This document shows positions 10,491 through 22,700 of a stretch of 64,000 bases of DNA, in pieces. The stretch comes from Laburnicola sp. R22_1 (lineage: Eukaryota > Ascomycota > Dothideomycetes > Pleosporales > Didymosphaeriaceae): contig JACONQ010000001.1 of assembly GCA_014281115.1 (NCBI GenBank), positions 3,782,001-3,846,000 on the forward strand, in the 5' to 3' direction. The notes beneath the pieces are model-generated. The model was not told the origin of the DNA and did not search any database. It was given only the letters and a program-made list of their open reading frames with translations. The position numbers and the translations under genes were made by a program. Each line of letters opens with the position of its first letter. The stretch's first letter is position 1.

Positions 10491-11547
10491 TGAAAAGTGT
10501 AACCCATGGATCCCCACAAAGTCCGAAGTCACCAAACCGTGGGACCGGTGTACCGACTACTGTAATCTTTCGTTTAGCGCATAGTCGGTAGTGGGACCGA
10601 TGAAAGCCACTGGTCTTGCCATGGTGACTTTATTATGTATCTGTTTCTCAAGAAGCTCTAAGGAGCCCTCCATATAAGGAGAATTATATACACCACCAAG
10701 AGCGACTACGCCATGAGCAACCGCGTGTGTAACAGACGTGGCCGCTGGCAACGCGCGTTTGACATTGTCAGGACGATAATTATCGTTGCCGTGTCCACAG
10801 TCTCATCAAGCGTTTCCCCGATCTAGATTGGGCAACTCAGCAGTGACTTCGAGCGTATCGATGTATACGTTTCTGTTGTTAGGCCGCTAGCCACTTGCAC
10901 TGACGGCTGAGCATGTGGCATGGTCGGAATGCTGTATTCCATCGACTTGTGGTTTTCTAGAACGGTGTAACGCTCCAGCACCGCATGATTCGTTCCGTTT
11001 TTTTTTCGCCATGGCTGCTGATAGCCCAGGGTTGTGCAATGTGAATTTGCGTTGCTCAACTCCTCGCGGCGATCTGAAGTGGGCTGGACAATGCTAGAAC
11101 AAGCCATAGAATGACTGGATGACTCTCGGTGCTGCCACTGATTTGTAGACGATTATGATACAGACGCACATAAAGAAAGTTGCAATGGTCAACCCCAGTA
11201 GACACCCACGTTGATCTGAGTATAGATGGAACGCACACGTAGTGGGTCAACGCAAAACTCCATGCCTTCCAAAGGGGTGCTGATTGCGTCTGACCACCCT
11301 CTTGGACAGCCATCTCGTGGTTGGCATGTTTCTCGGATAAATTGCCTACATCCCGATTTGCGCAGTGCTAGGGGGGGTTCCAGCCACCGAATTAAGCTTT
11401 GTCCGCGGCTGAAAATAGGGCCATGTCGGAGAGCCGGCCAAGGTAAACAGCGACTCGCGACAGCGGCTTGTGATTTATAGCTCCGCTCCCACAGGCGTGG
11501 TGCTTACCTTTTGCGCTGTTGCTCTCTGGTACTGTGAAAGTCAAAAG
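10491..11547. other. intergenic, promoter side of the P450
   Basis: About 1.05 kb with no supported gene. The frame of the P450 is open upstream of its ATG to about 11,470, but only through a GTG codon, so I do not extend the protein. A short inverted pair containing TACCGACTAC lies near 10,550-10,595. Confidence 0.4.
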
Positions 11548-13271
11548 ATGCACCCGTTAACACTTTATGCCATTGGTTTTGCCGTGGTAGCCTGGGCACT
11601 CTACCGTTTCGCCCTGGCGATTGGAAAACGGAATGCACAGTGCAACCCCCAAAGCCTTCCTGGACCGGCTTTGATACCCTGGGTCGGCCGCATTCATGAC
11701 CTTCCCATCGACTATATGTGGTTGAAGTTCTATGAGTGGAGTGAGAAGTATGGCCCAATTTATCGGACTAAGATGCTGGGAGCGAACTTCATCGTCATAG
11801 CTGATGAGGAGATCTGCGATGAGATTCTGACCAAGAAGGCGAAAATTTATTCGGATAGGCCTCAGATAAAGTCGTTATTCGATGCGAAGAGCACATATGG
11901 TTCCATGGAATATCTCCCTCTTATGGGTAGGAACAGTAAGCTGCTGACCGTCTTCCTCGTCGACACATTTTAACCGATTGCCAGAATACTGGGCTCGTCA
12001 GAGGAAGTTCACCCACGCGTATCTGATGGAATCGACAAACAAGAGCTACTATGGCATCATGGAGTTCGAAGCCAAGCGCTGGATATACAGGCTCCTCCAA
12101 GACCCGGACGACTTCGGATTCTCTCTGGAGGACATGGCCTCCAAAGTCATGTGCCAGTTGACCTGGGATGATCCATCCGCCAGCGTAGCGCTCACGCCTA
12201 GCGCTTGGGGTTTGTTGACACAAATGTCGCCTGCCGGTCCGATTACGAACGTCCTCACACCTCTCTGGGACTGGATACCACAGCCAATCAACCCATGGAA
12301 GATTGCCGAACGGAAACGCCACGATGAACAGCAAGCCTGGTGGATGGATCGCTTGGTTGAAACGCGCAAGAAGATGGAGATGGGGAAGCAAAGACCGTGC
12401 TACACGCGTACCTACCTGGAGACCGCCGGGAAGACGGCCATTTCGGGCGACTATGAAGCTTCGTCCGTCATTGGTATGATGGCCTTGGTCGGTATCTTCA
12501 CAGTTGCAGGTCCTCTTTATTACTTCCTGGTGTCCATGATCCATCACCCGGAGTGGCAGGCCAAGGCTCAGGCGGAAGTTGACAGAGTGTGCGGCAATCG
12601 ACCTCCCACACTCGCGGATATGCCAAATCTACCCATCCTCCGCGCTTGCATCAAGGAGACAATGCGATGGAGACCAAATGTGCCAACTGGTGGGTGGACC
12701 TGCGCTGCCGATATGCAGTGTCGTGCTAACAACTTCCACAGGTGTTGCTCATGAGCTCGAAGAAGATGACTGGCACAAGGGGTATTTTATCCCGAAAGGG
12801 ACTCGCATTCTGCCTCTGGATTACGCATTCCTCCACAATCCCGTCAAGTATCCAGATCCATGGAACTTCCGACCCGAGCGCTGGCTTGAGCCCGGCTGGC
12901 CGACATTCCAGTCGGACCTCACCAAATATCCCACCATCATGGGCATGACTTCTTTCGGTTGGGGTCAGCGTATATGCCTTGGTCAGTCAATTACTCGGGA
13001 CGAAACAGTAGTCGCATGCGGCGCTTTGCTGTGGGCGTTTAATTTGAAGAAGAAGGTTGATCCTCAGACCGGAAAGGAAATCGAAGTGCCCACCGATAAG
13101 TCGAATTCACTCCTCATCGTCAAGCCGGACCCGTTCCAGATGGCGTTCGAGCCTAGAAATGCTACCAGAAAGCAAGAGATTATTGATGAGTGGAAGGCCG
13201 CAGAGTCAAAGGATGTGCAAGAGAGGGCCGCTTTCTTGAGGGCTGCAGAGTACCAGGACGCTGTCGCATGA
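11548..13271 (+). CDS. cytochrome P450 monooxygenase
   Basis: Three exons: 11548-11935, 11985-12689 and 12742-13271, with introns of 49 nt (GTAAGC...CCAG) and 52 nt (GTGGGT...ACAG). The spliced frame is 541 codons, 540 aa. Residues 2-25 form an N-terminal membrane anchor followed by the Pro-rich hinge SLPGPALIPWVG. ExxR is ETMR (354-357). A PERW motif lies at 409-412. The heme loop FGWGQRICLG puts the thiolate ligand at Cys443. All expected landmarks are present, and length is normal for a microsomal fungal P450. The I-helix region reads GIFTVAGPLYYF rather than the usual A/G-G-x-D/E-T-T. The start is the ATG just before the anchor. The substrate is unknown; it is probably a tailoring enzyme of the neighbourhood. 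Confidence 0.93.
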
Positions 13272-15186
13272 GCCGTGTCCACTCGCAAGGCTTGAGCGTT
13301 GGAGTTCGTAGTGGCTTGCTCATGTTGTACCACAGTGTTCCGCCTATTTCATTGCCTGTGAGCGACTGTTATTTCCTTGAGATATCTTCTTTGGTTGTTC
13401 TAGGATCGTCAGTTGATAGAAATATGTTCTAATGAGATGGCCCCGAGAAAGAGGCGTCCATCTTCGTGCGACAAGATATGGTCGTTGGACGGCACATGGC
13501 TGTCATCTTCGAGTCTGTAAAGTCTCATATAAAGATATAATGAATTTGTATCTGCTGTAAGTAGTGGAGCAGGGACGTGGCTCATCTGAAGATGGTGTGG
13601 TTGTGGTGATGCGTTCCAAGGTCGAAGCGGGACCGATTTTGAGTCCGTGCGCGCTAGGCCTTTTTCATCCCATCCCCGCTTGGAGAATTGTTCATTTCTA
13701 TTCAGATTCTATCGTTCTATTGTACACTCGCTGCATTCTGAGCGCAACTACGCCTGGACGAAGTGACCTGTAGACGAGGCACCACCGTACAGGATTCAGA
13801 GCTCCCCAAACTCCCCACTTCGAACGTCATCTTCTATAGCTGAAAATCGTCATATTCACCGCTTGTCTTACCGACGCGATACAACCCAATAATCTACGCC
13901 CAACAGCGTATGCCATGCAAACCTCCCAATATAACACAGTAAGCCTCCGTGCATGGCAAAGCTGAGCTCACTCACACCCACAACACACAGCAGAAAAATC
14001 AAAGCTCTAACCGAATCCAGACATGCCCTTCCGAACGCCTTTGTAACTGCGTGATGACACTCACCCATTCCGGCATGTGCATAGTGCGTGGTGAGCGCAT
14101 AATCGCACGCAATTCACCTAGAACACGGATTATTGATGCAAAATGACATCAGGCGCGTGGCATTCGGTCAAGGAGCAGAAGCAAAAAGCGGTCCAGTGCC
14201 CTATCTCGACGCACGACGCCCCGGACCGAAAATTTGAAACAGTACCTTCATTCGGCCGGAGTCGGCCGTGTGAGTTTACGGGCGCGTCCTTCCGGCGTAG
14301 TGTAGACGATCTAGGACCGCAAGGTGCAGAATCTTAGCTACATTGACAGAAAGGGGGATCTTTAAAGAGACGACCCAGTTCAGTGGTTCCTGCACTACGA
14401 AGGCGGGTTGAATATCTTTTCTAGAAGGAGTAGGCGGAACCAGTACGCGTTGCGGCGCGGGGAAGGCGGGTCAGTTCTGCGCTGCACGTAACGAGGTTGT
14501 GTGGACAGCAGGACCCTTGTAAGGTAAGTGAGATCTAAATGTGCAAGTCTGTTCGAACCACGGTCCTGTGTGCTGGTTGCTCGATGGTTATGTGAAGAGT
14601 GATACTTTGTCTGCGCAACAAGTCAATATTGCTTGTTGTACCATTTGTCACGGAGCAGACCTGGGGAAGATTGTCTCAGACTCAATCTAATGCCCCGCAG
14701 AGCCATCTCTGGTCTCTACAAATTGCCGACTTCAGTGATACGGTTTTACATGAACGAGCCTAGTACTACTCTTTGAAGGTACTCTTGAAATATCATACTA
14801 CGTAAGAGGCATTGGTGATCCTGGCATGGATATTTTGCCGATTGAACAACGTGCAACCCTCCCACAATTGGACCGAAGACCAGGTAAGCATCCAGGACAA
14901 GTCGACGAAGCTGAGGCAGTTGGAATCCAAAGCTCGACTTAACGATATCGCCCGGCGAGTTGTTGGCAGAAGGGCGACGCTCTCACACAGAAATACGCGT
15001 AGGGTGACGCATATCGAGATGCCAGCACATCAGCACCTTGTAACCGACGCCCAATTCTCTCCGAAAGCGCCCTTATACCGTAGGCACAGCCTCACCCGAC
15101 ATACTAGTGGGGGGCGGGCAAACTGCGAATATTGCCAAATCCCATCGAGTAACAGAGATTGGCAGCAAATCACAGCCACAAGACAC
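13272..15186. other. intergenic, no gene recognised
   Basis: About 1.9 kb with only short overlapping ORFs on both strands. None has a family motif or plausible splice partner that I could find. The first part holds the P450 3' flank. Confidence 0.4.
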
Positions 15187-15414
15187 TCAATACGTTATCC
15201 TCGCATGCTCTTTGGCCGATTTTGGATCAATCGCGGTGGGAGAAAATGGTGTCATCGAGGTCGGGCCGCTGAGTGGATCGTATGTGCAGTTCATCGGTTG
15301 CGTGCGGAACCATGACGAGGGATAAGGTCCACATGGTGGATTAGTGAGACGCGAAAGGGAAGCCGCATGCATGAACACATTGACGGATGCAAATAGAAGG
15401 AGAAGGAGCTGCAT
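15187..15414 (-). CDS. candidate small secreted protein, unsupported
   Basis: From ATG 15412-15414 an open frame of 75 aa begins MQLLLLLFASVNVFMHAAS. This is a convincing signal-peptide-like start, followed by a Pro/Ser-rich body with two Cys. The same DNA is also open on the plus strand (15,107-15,325), but without an ATG. A signal-like start alone is weak evidence, since Leu-rich starts arise by chance. I do not recognise a family and list it only as a candidate. Confidence 0.25.
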   Translation of the reverse strand: MQLLLLLFASVNVFMHAASLSRLTNPPCGPYPSSWFRTQPMNCTYDPLSGPTSMTPFSPTAIDPKSAKEHARITY

Positions 15415-16478
15415 GGAAAGAAAAATCACTTTCTGGGGGGGAATGACTTGAAGGCTAGTGCAGGAGTGATGTTGGTCGTGTCGAAATATAACCGAACCAC
15501 GTTTATGCCTGTCATTGGCTCGTTCACTGACAGTCTTGTATCGCACTCTTGGACGGAGCATGTCGCTAAGCTCGGTAGGTGCAACGGGACATGGTGTAGA
15601 ATTGAATGAGAATATCCGCGACCTCGTGGGCCCGTCTGGTTTGCTGTTATTTTTTAGAGCGCAGTGTCTCGATCGTACCACGGTAATGCTAGAGGACCGT
15701 GCCAATACGGATACAGTGCAGCAGTGAGGCGATGAGCCAGGCGCGGAGTAGAAGGACTTGGCGAGGTTGCGGGCAGCCAACCAAGGAATGCAAGGCGCAC
15801 GCCGCATGTATGTACAGCACGTTGTCGGACGCACAGGAAACACAGAAGGGCTCGAGGGATATATGACGTAGAAAACGGATGCTCTTGTGCGCTCGGCCGG
15901 CGGTCTGCTGACCATGGAGGGACAGACGTCCCGCACGTCCCGCTGGCGTCCTGGCCTTGGAGTCTTGGACGTTGGGCGAGGGCCATCCCAGGAGACTCCG
16001 GTCCGCTGCCTATAGTTTGCAGCCCGTTGGCAGGGCGGAGCTGGATGATGGAGGCATCGCGACGAGGTCCTGCTTCCACCTTGAGCCGAGGACGATGGCT
16101 GAGCAGCCTAAGCTGATGGAGGGGGAGCAGCGTTGAGATGATTCGCGGTTGAGGCGCTTGCGCTGCACAGGATCGGCCATCGGGTACGCTGGGATGTCTG
16201 GATCGGGAGTAGCACTCTCTCCAGGGGGGGTTCCATTTGCAGGCTGCTCTCCGCTGCTCTCCGCCGCTCTCCAGTGAGTGAGAGTCTCCAGACGGCCGTC
16301 GTCTCTCACGACACCCCTGTCCCGAGCCACATCCCGGCGTGCGCCCCGTGTGCGAGGGTCAGCTCACTCCCCTCCGCGACGTCCCGTCTACATACTTATT
16401 CCCCACGGCAACCACCTCGACCAGCCGGCTCCGCGTGAAACAGGACCAGCGCTTCCTTGTGCGTAGAGAATCCCCACC
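15415..16478. other. intergenic, 5' of the 437-aa gene
   Basis: About 1.06 kb. Long overlapping frames on the minus strand here lack family features and compete with one another. The region becomes more GC-rich towards 16,479 and presumably includes the promoter and 5' UTR of the next gene. Confidence 0.4.
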
Positions 16479-17842
16479 ATGGCGCGGACCGTGCCATGGC
16501 AGTACGACTCGAGTCGAAGCACCACCGACGCTCGCAGCGACAGCCAGCGCTCCCACGACACGGCGCCCACCGAATACAGCAGCAGCAGCAACCGGCCAGC
16601 CGTGCCGCGCACCGAGACGTGCCTGGGCCGCCTGGAAGGCCATGTCCGCGCATACGAATACTCCACGACCAGCACGTCCGTCGACACGTACGCCTCCACG
16701 TCGGACGAAGACGTCGCCGACGCCTTGGACGACGTCCCCCATTATCATGTGCCGCAGAATCTCATCGCCCACGACGCGCTCCAGGCCGATGCCATGCCCA
16801 CCACCCCCCGCGACTTTGCAGACCTGTTCCCCACGGCGAAGCGCATATCCATCCGCCACGACGACTCCACCATTGACGGCAACATGAACCTGCGCGTCGA
16901 CACGCAGGTCGAGGAGCATCGCCGCAAGAAGCAAAACTACACCCTGTTCCATCTGCGCATGCACGACCTGCGCACCCGCGACTTCTCCCTGCGCCGCTAC
17001 TGCAGAGAATCCGGCCGCGAGATCTGCCACTCGATCCGCAAGTACCAGACGCCGCCGCCGCCCGCCGAGAAGCGTCCCGTGCTGCAGCGGGCGAGCACCG
17101 CCCTGGCGAGCCTGCGACACAAGCCCGACGCTCGCCCATCGACGGCGGCCGGCCTCACGCGCTCCGACTCCGGCTACGAATCGGTGCGTGGCGTGCATGT
17201 AGAGGGCGAGGACGAGGACGAGGCACGCCCGCAGCCGGCAGGCTACCTCAAAGGCCGCGCCTTGCTGCCTACCAACACGCTGAAGCTGGAATTCTCCAAC
17301 TACGCCCACATCGACGTGAAGCGGAGAGGGACCAGAAGTGGCAAACGGTACAGCTTCGAATACTGGGGCCACGACTATGCTTGGAAGCGCATTGTCAAAC
17401 AGGAGCACGACCGCGAGAGCGTCTCCTATTATCTTGTCCGCTCCGATCACGAGACGGAACCCATGGCCCACATCTCCCCCGTCCGTTTGTCGGCCGACCA
17501 GGCGCATGAGGAGGCAGCAAGAGGGGGCTGGATCCCGCCTTGCTACATGCGCATCACCGATGATCAGATCCTGAAGACCAACGGCGACATTTCCGAGTAA
17601 GTACGGCATCGGCACGCTGCACGCACGTTACTAATGTATGCCCCAGTGTCGTCGTCGCAACTGGCCTCATGGCACTCGTGGACGACTGCATCAAACGGCG
17701 CTTTCACACGAAACAGTCCACTCAATTGCATATACCGCTCTTCCGGAGCAAATTAGACTTCGTCGGTCCCAAACGGCTAATCGATGAGATGTTCAACCGG
17801 ACCGGCCGCATCGGCCAGCCAAGCAGACAACTGTCGGTGTGA
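16479..17842 (+). CDS. conserved-looking protein of unknown function, 437 aa
   Basis: Two exons: 16479-17596 and 17647-17842, with a 50-nt intron (GTAAGT...CCCCAG). The total is 438 codons. The start ATG has a near-ideal context (CCACCATGG). The N-terminal ~110 residues are Ser/Thr-rich and probably disordered, and an acidic EGEDEDE patch lies at about 244-250. The C-terminal ~170 residues look folded: LKLEFSNYAHIDVKR, YSFEYWGHDYAWKRIV, SYYLVRSD, GGWIPPCYMRITDDQI and, across the splice, DVVVATGLMALVDDCIKRR. Alternating strands followed by a hydrophobic helix recall tubby/LURP-one-like barrels, but this is only an impression. GC-rich third codon positions support real coding. No catalytic motif is seen. 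Confidence 0.8.
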
Positions 17843-18420
17843 CCTTCGACCCGCCACATAGGACTGATGTCCCTGTGCGACATCAGCTTGCTCGCTGGAG
17901 ACCCACCCCAGCGGATACTGGCCTGCAGAGCGGGTGCACGCATGTAATTTTGCATATATTTCCCACCTTAGTGAGCTACCAAAACTACGTCGTTGGGCCG
18001 CTAAACTCTGCGTTCTTTGCGCGATTGATGAATTCAGTTACTCTTCGGGCCGGCAACAGCATATGCATGGAATTTTGGCGTTTAGTCTCATCTCAATACG
18101 TAGCGTTTGGGCATGCATAGCGCGCATATCGTTGTTTGTTTGCTACTTTGGTTGGGCCCAAGCTGTTGTGGCAGTTCAGAAGCATCGCGCCAATGCACCC
18201 TTGTTTCACTATTCTTTGATCAAACTTCCCGACTTTCTACGAGTTCACGCCTTTCTACGATAATGTATTCTTTGAGCTCTACGCTCGACCAGCACCTTGC
18301 ATCGTTGATTGCTATTCCGCACAGCAGAGACATTGACAATGGAGAGCATGTCCTCACCATCTTCCAACAGCCACAACATGGTTACAGTGAACCCGTGTCG
18401 AGAGCTTCTGTGGGCCTTCC
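17843..18420. other. intergenic, 3' flank of the 437-aa gene
   Basis: About 580 bp with no supported gene, leading into the minisatellite. ORFs here overlap in several frames. Confidence 0.4.
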
Positions 18421-18511
18421 ACCAGCAGCACACACCAGCAGCACACACCAGCAGCACACACCAGCAGCACACACCAGCAGCACACACCAGCAGCACACAC
18501 CAGCAGCACAC
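18421..18511 (+). repeat. 13-bp minisatellite, seven copies
   Basis: Seven perfect head-to-tail copies of ACCAGCAGCACAC. Because 13 is not a multiple of three, any frame reading through it cycles through three peptide registers (His/Thr/Ser/Gln/Ala-rich). The ORFs that span it are therefore not evidence of a gene. Confidence 0.95.
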
Positions 18512-19187
18512 TCCGTCACAGCTGAATACTGCAGGTACCCGTCACGACTGGCCTAGGCGTCCACGACCCGTTCAGGATTACACAAGCATCCAAGCGAGGC
18601 CACTCTTCTTGTGCTCCATCGCAAAACAATTGCTCATGTTTGGCCCCAGTGCAAAGGCTGCCATGCACATTATCCGTTCGTCTAAAACCCTGCTCTCAAC
18701 AGCCCTACGGGCCGCCCAGCAAGAGGAGGTTCTGTCGGTCGCGTACGCGCTGCCAACGCACACGGCACCATGCACTATGTCAAGCAGCCAACCCTGCCAC
18801 TATCTGACTGCCGTAATGGAGCCCATTCACACGGATCGCCGCTTACAGCTCAACCCGTGGTCCTTTGAGACCAGCTTTCGGCCCGCATTTACACAAGCGT
18901 GTCACTCGGCAAGAGGAGTATCCCGCGATACTGGAAAGCACCTCAGGTCTGCTACACTGGATCTCTCAGCTGGCTGAATCCGGGCCTTTGCATGCCATTG
19001 ACATTGCATGTGCTCTTGAATTTCCAATCTTCCTATAAGTACTATCCATCGCTCCGTGAGGTTTCTTGATTAGACCTCCTGACGCGGTTTACATCAAGGA
19101 AACGTATCGCGGGCACTCTTTGCTACTTTGCTTACCCACAGGACTTATCGAATCAGCTCCTATTGTTCTACCTACACCATTGCTATC
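18512..19187. other. intergenic, no gene recognised
   Basis: About 680 bp after the minisatellite. An open frame to about 18,977 is only an extension of the repeat frame. The final part is the presumed promoter of the dsRBD-like gene. Confidence 0.35.
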
Positions 19188-19728
19188 ATGCCTGCACGCA
19201 TTGTGCCCGCAGCTGCGCCCACTGCACGAGAAACATGGTCGCAGCGTCTTCGAGGTACGTGCGTATCGTCTGATTTTGCTACTACTACAAGGTTGTCGGA
19301 CATGTGGATCGGTTTAACGCCCGATTTTCTTGGGCATGCCTGGGTGTCACGTGGTTCACAACAGCCCGGGCCCATCGGGTCGGGTCTGACAGCTTGGTCA
19401 TAGCTATCATCATGATAGGCTAACTGAGAAATTTCATTAGAACATTGCAGTGTCCGACGTCTAGGAGACCCGGCATGGCAGGACGTCTCTGATCGTAGAG
19501 GTGGGTTTGAGCAAACCCAAACGATTGAGTGTATTGACTCAAACATGTCTACTAGGTGGCCGTACTGCCTGGTCAAGCCTTGTAGTCATCCAAAACGTCC
19601 ATTACTCAGCTAGGTTCTGGTATGACGGTGCATACATGCAGCAAGCACGGGAGGACGCCGCTGAGGTGGCACTGAGACAAATCACTGGCTATACGAACCT
19701 GGCTCAAGATCCTCCTCCAGCCAGGTGA
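19188..19728 (+). CDS. 99-aa protein resembling a single double-stranded-RNA-binding domain
   Basis: Three exons: 19188-19254, 19441-19500 and 19556-19728. Intron 1 is 186 nt (GTACGT...CATTAG, CTAAC branch site about 20 nt upstream). Intron 2 is 55 nt (GTGGGT...ACTAG). The total is exactly 100 codons. The order of elements fits an alpha-beta-beta-beta-alpha dsRBD: helix TWSQRLREH (16-24), strands WQDVSDRR (35-42), RTAWSSLVVI (45-54) and VHYSARFWYDG (57-67), then helix QQAREDAAEVALRQI (71-85) with the Ala-rich A-x-x-x-A-A-x-x-A-L signature. It is almost all domain, with no other module. RNA binding is inferred; the usual KKxxK basic patch of strong dsRNA binders is not evident. Splice sites were chosen by frame and motif continuity. 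Confidence 0.68.
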
Positions 19729-22700
19729 GTCAGTACACACAGAGTCTGCTGGCGTAGCTCACCTTTATAAGCCACTACGCTCGCTCGTAGGGTAATTCTA
19801 CACCTCAGTTTCAGCTATACGACTCGGAGAAGAACGCACCAGGTCAACTGGTGTTGCAATAACCTAGAGGCCGCGGTATAAGCCATACCCACTAGGTATC
19901 CACTCGTTGGCTGACGTAAAGACCTCGTCGATCATTTCCACTTCTGACAATGGCGGCATCCGGCCCTGGCATGTATTTGGTACATTGTGGCATGATGGTG
20001 GGAATGTAAGGGATATGGGCGGGTATTTTGATCTAGTTGGGTCTTTGGCATCCACGTGTACCCTACGCACACCTCTTTCTCGATCATTCTCGGATTTAAT
20101 TTGCGCTTGTTGTTGTAATACCGGTCGAATGAGTTCGGATATCCAGACGCTATACGTTCAGTCCATGGTCAGCGTCCAGTATCTCGATAGTGACACGCGC
20201 CCAACTAGGCCAAAAGTGGATGACACGTACTACAATTGACTGACACTAGGTCATGAAAGAGGCCACGCCCTGTATGCATAATGCAAGCTGCAGGCTACGC
20301 TGCGGCCCACGGGTGGACGGCATGCAGCATGCCGCGCAGTCGTTTCTTCACGTTCCATCAAAAAGGACTAGATCTGCGCTAAACTTCCCTGTTGAAGGTG
20401 AACACCTTCGAACTGCTCATCCACCTTACGTAACTTCCAACGACGTGCTTTCTTCCTGTTAATTCTATTTCCACATATGTTATCGCTTGCTTAGTACTCA
20501 GTGCATGCTCACTGCCCACTGCCTACTGGGGTGGAACTGGCATCGTTGGCCCCCCTTTCGTTTGCCCTTGCTATTCACGGCCCTGTGCTTATCAGTGTCT
20601 ACCGAGAAATTTTGGAGGCCAGGGCACTTTATTAACCTTTGGCGCAGGACGCGGGTCAAATCAAATCAGATCAGCGAATAGCGTACCAGCCTCGGGTGTA
20701 ACTACGCCGTTCGGGCCGCAGAACCTTCTATGCATCGGAGACTCTAGTCAGCGTGATGACTGTTTAGTGATCTCGATTGGCCCTCTATACAGGAAGGCAG
20801 CCATATCGCTGCCATCTCGAGAGAGTGACTCTACACCGGAAGTTCTACGAAGTCATCTTACCTCCAATCGGCCGAGTCAGATGCAGATCACCTTCCTCGT
20901 ACATTCACTGGATCCGTTGGATTGCCATGTCCTTGCTAGATGCATAAGACTGTCTGCGGCTTCTCTCTAGCAGGAATTTATATCATTTATTGACGTTTGA
21001 TTGGGCTGGTTCGGTGATGCCCCTGCGTCCGAGGGATTATGCAACACCACCGTTGCAACCTGCAGCAGAAACATCTCTTCTGGATGTAGTACGGCTGAAA
21101 CAGCGCAGAAGAGTCCGGATTCAGAAATCTTCGCGGGGTGGCTCGCGAAACAGGCTTCGATTCCGATACGCACATCATCCAAGCAGCTGCATTGCATACT
21201 AAAACTTTCGCCATAAGAAGTAACTGAACCTTCTTGCACCTGGTCCTGTCAAGGGGGACAGAACTAATGGCTACAGTATCTCAGGGTTGATGCAGACCAA
21301 ATGTGTGCGCCAACTATACCACACCTCTAATGGTTGCCTGGTAATAGGGCGCTTTTCCGATTCCTCATTCACCGGGCAAAGCCAACTCATCAGTCTATGG
21401 AACGCATTCGCGGAATGCTACACCGGGCATTCTGTGAGGCGGGAGTCATCTGGCTGTTACCTGCTTCTCCACCTTTTGAGGACTGCAAATAGCTCAATCC
21501 ACCTCAGTCGGTCGGCTTCTCCACGGCCTCAAGCCCGAGGCAGAATGAAAGTTTCTGGACGAATAATGGATGCGAAATAAATCAAGGGCCTTCGACGCAC
21601 CGTAGTGCTTTCGTCGTGGGCTTCGGGGCAACATCACCGAGAGGTCGGGCTGCCATCCACCGTCGAGCAATAACTTTGCCCCGAGGATGATTCAAAGTTC
21701 ATGGATTCTGATGTCACCGCATACTACCTGCTTTCCTTGTTTCATGATGCGATTACTTTGCAGAGATTCTGTCTGGCCTCGACACTATGCAGGATATATG
21801 AGGCGAAGATTATTAACCCTGATACCCTGGCAGCCTCGCGATAAGACATGGTTCTGCTCAGCCGAACAGACACCATCCGCTGGCAGCTTGCCATACGAAT
21901 ACGGACCTCAGAAAATGGAACGCAATTTAATTCCTCGGCACTGTATAGAGCTGTTGTCTAATGAATTATCCTCTTCAAACGACACGCTACTTAATCTCAA
22001 CGACGGGGATACCGCGTCATTGTATCTGATGTCTTGGAAACCATCGCATCGAAACAAGTTCCATTTGCCTTCCATCGAACAGCGTGTCATCTTGTGCATC
22101 TACAACAATCGACGGTGCCTTGATTCAATTTCGTCTAGATCCCGGAATCACCAGGCATTGGGGACCACGCGGCAAAACGGGATTAGCCTGTCAAGAGCAC
22201 GTTTTGCCTAATAACAGAGTGTGTAGATCGACGACTTTTGCAGAACTGCATACATTTGTCCCGAGCTACTTGCATGTGATTTACAGGTGGCAGGCCCTCT
22301 GACGTTGCGTTCTCAGCATCTCCTCGGCAGTCTTCGCTCAACTGTTTTGATTATGATGACTGCTTCGAACGTCGAGAAGCCAACATGGCCGCGAAAAGGC
22401 CACCCACTGGGATAAAAGGTAGCAATCACTGTGATGAGTGTGGCCAGTAATTCTAGGAAGTGAATACTGTCATTACTTTGCTATTACACTTGCTATGTGG
22501 GATTGTTTCATGCACAGTACGTGGCGGTTGCGCCGCAGGGGTGGGTCAACACAGCTGAGCGACTCCGCTCTACGTAGTTGCTAAATGTTGCTCTGTTAGT
22601 TGTGACGCCTTGTACTGATTGCTGTATTGTCACACGATCTGCTTGTGGAACAGTGACTGCTCGAGCAATTCAATCCCTCCTACCACTCACGCCCCGCACT

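Noticed and set aside
11470..11547. Upstream extension of the P450 by 26 residues
   Set aside because: The extension begins with GTG, not ATG. The first ATG at 11,548 directly precedes a normal membrane anchor.
14812..15936. Long overlapping ORFs on both strands between the P450 and the 437-aa gene
   Set aside because: Mutually exclusive frames without domain motifs or splice partners. Only the 75-aa signal-like frame was kept, at low confidence.
16359..17615. 418-codon ORF antisense to the 437-aa gene, plus other long frames there
   Set aside because: GC-rich third positions of the true gene keep the opposite strand free of stops. The plus frame has the good start context and a matching intron.
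18107..18977. Two overlapping His/Gln/Thr-rich ORFs of 149 and 222 codons
   Set aside because: Both run through the 13-bp minisatellite, which keeps all frames open; there is no coding signal outside it.
21687..22211. 174-codon ORF in the gene-poor stretch
   Set aside because: Amino-acid composition looks random, and a competing frame (ATG 21,701) is equally plausible. Neither has family features.
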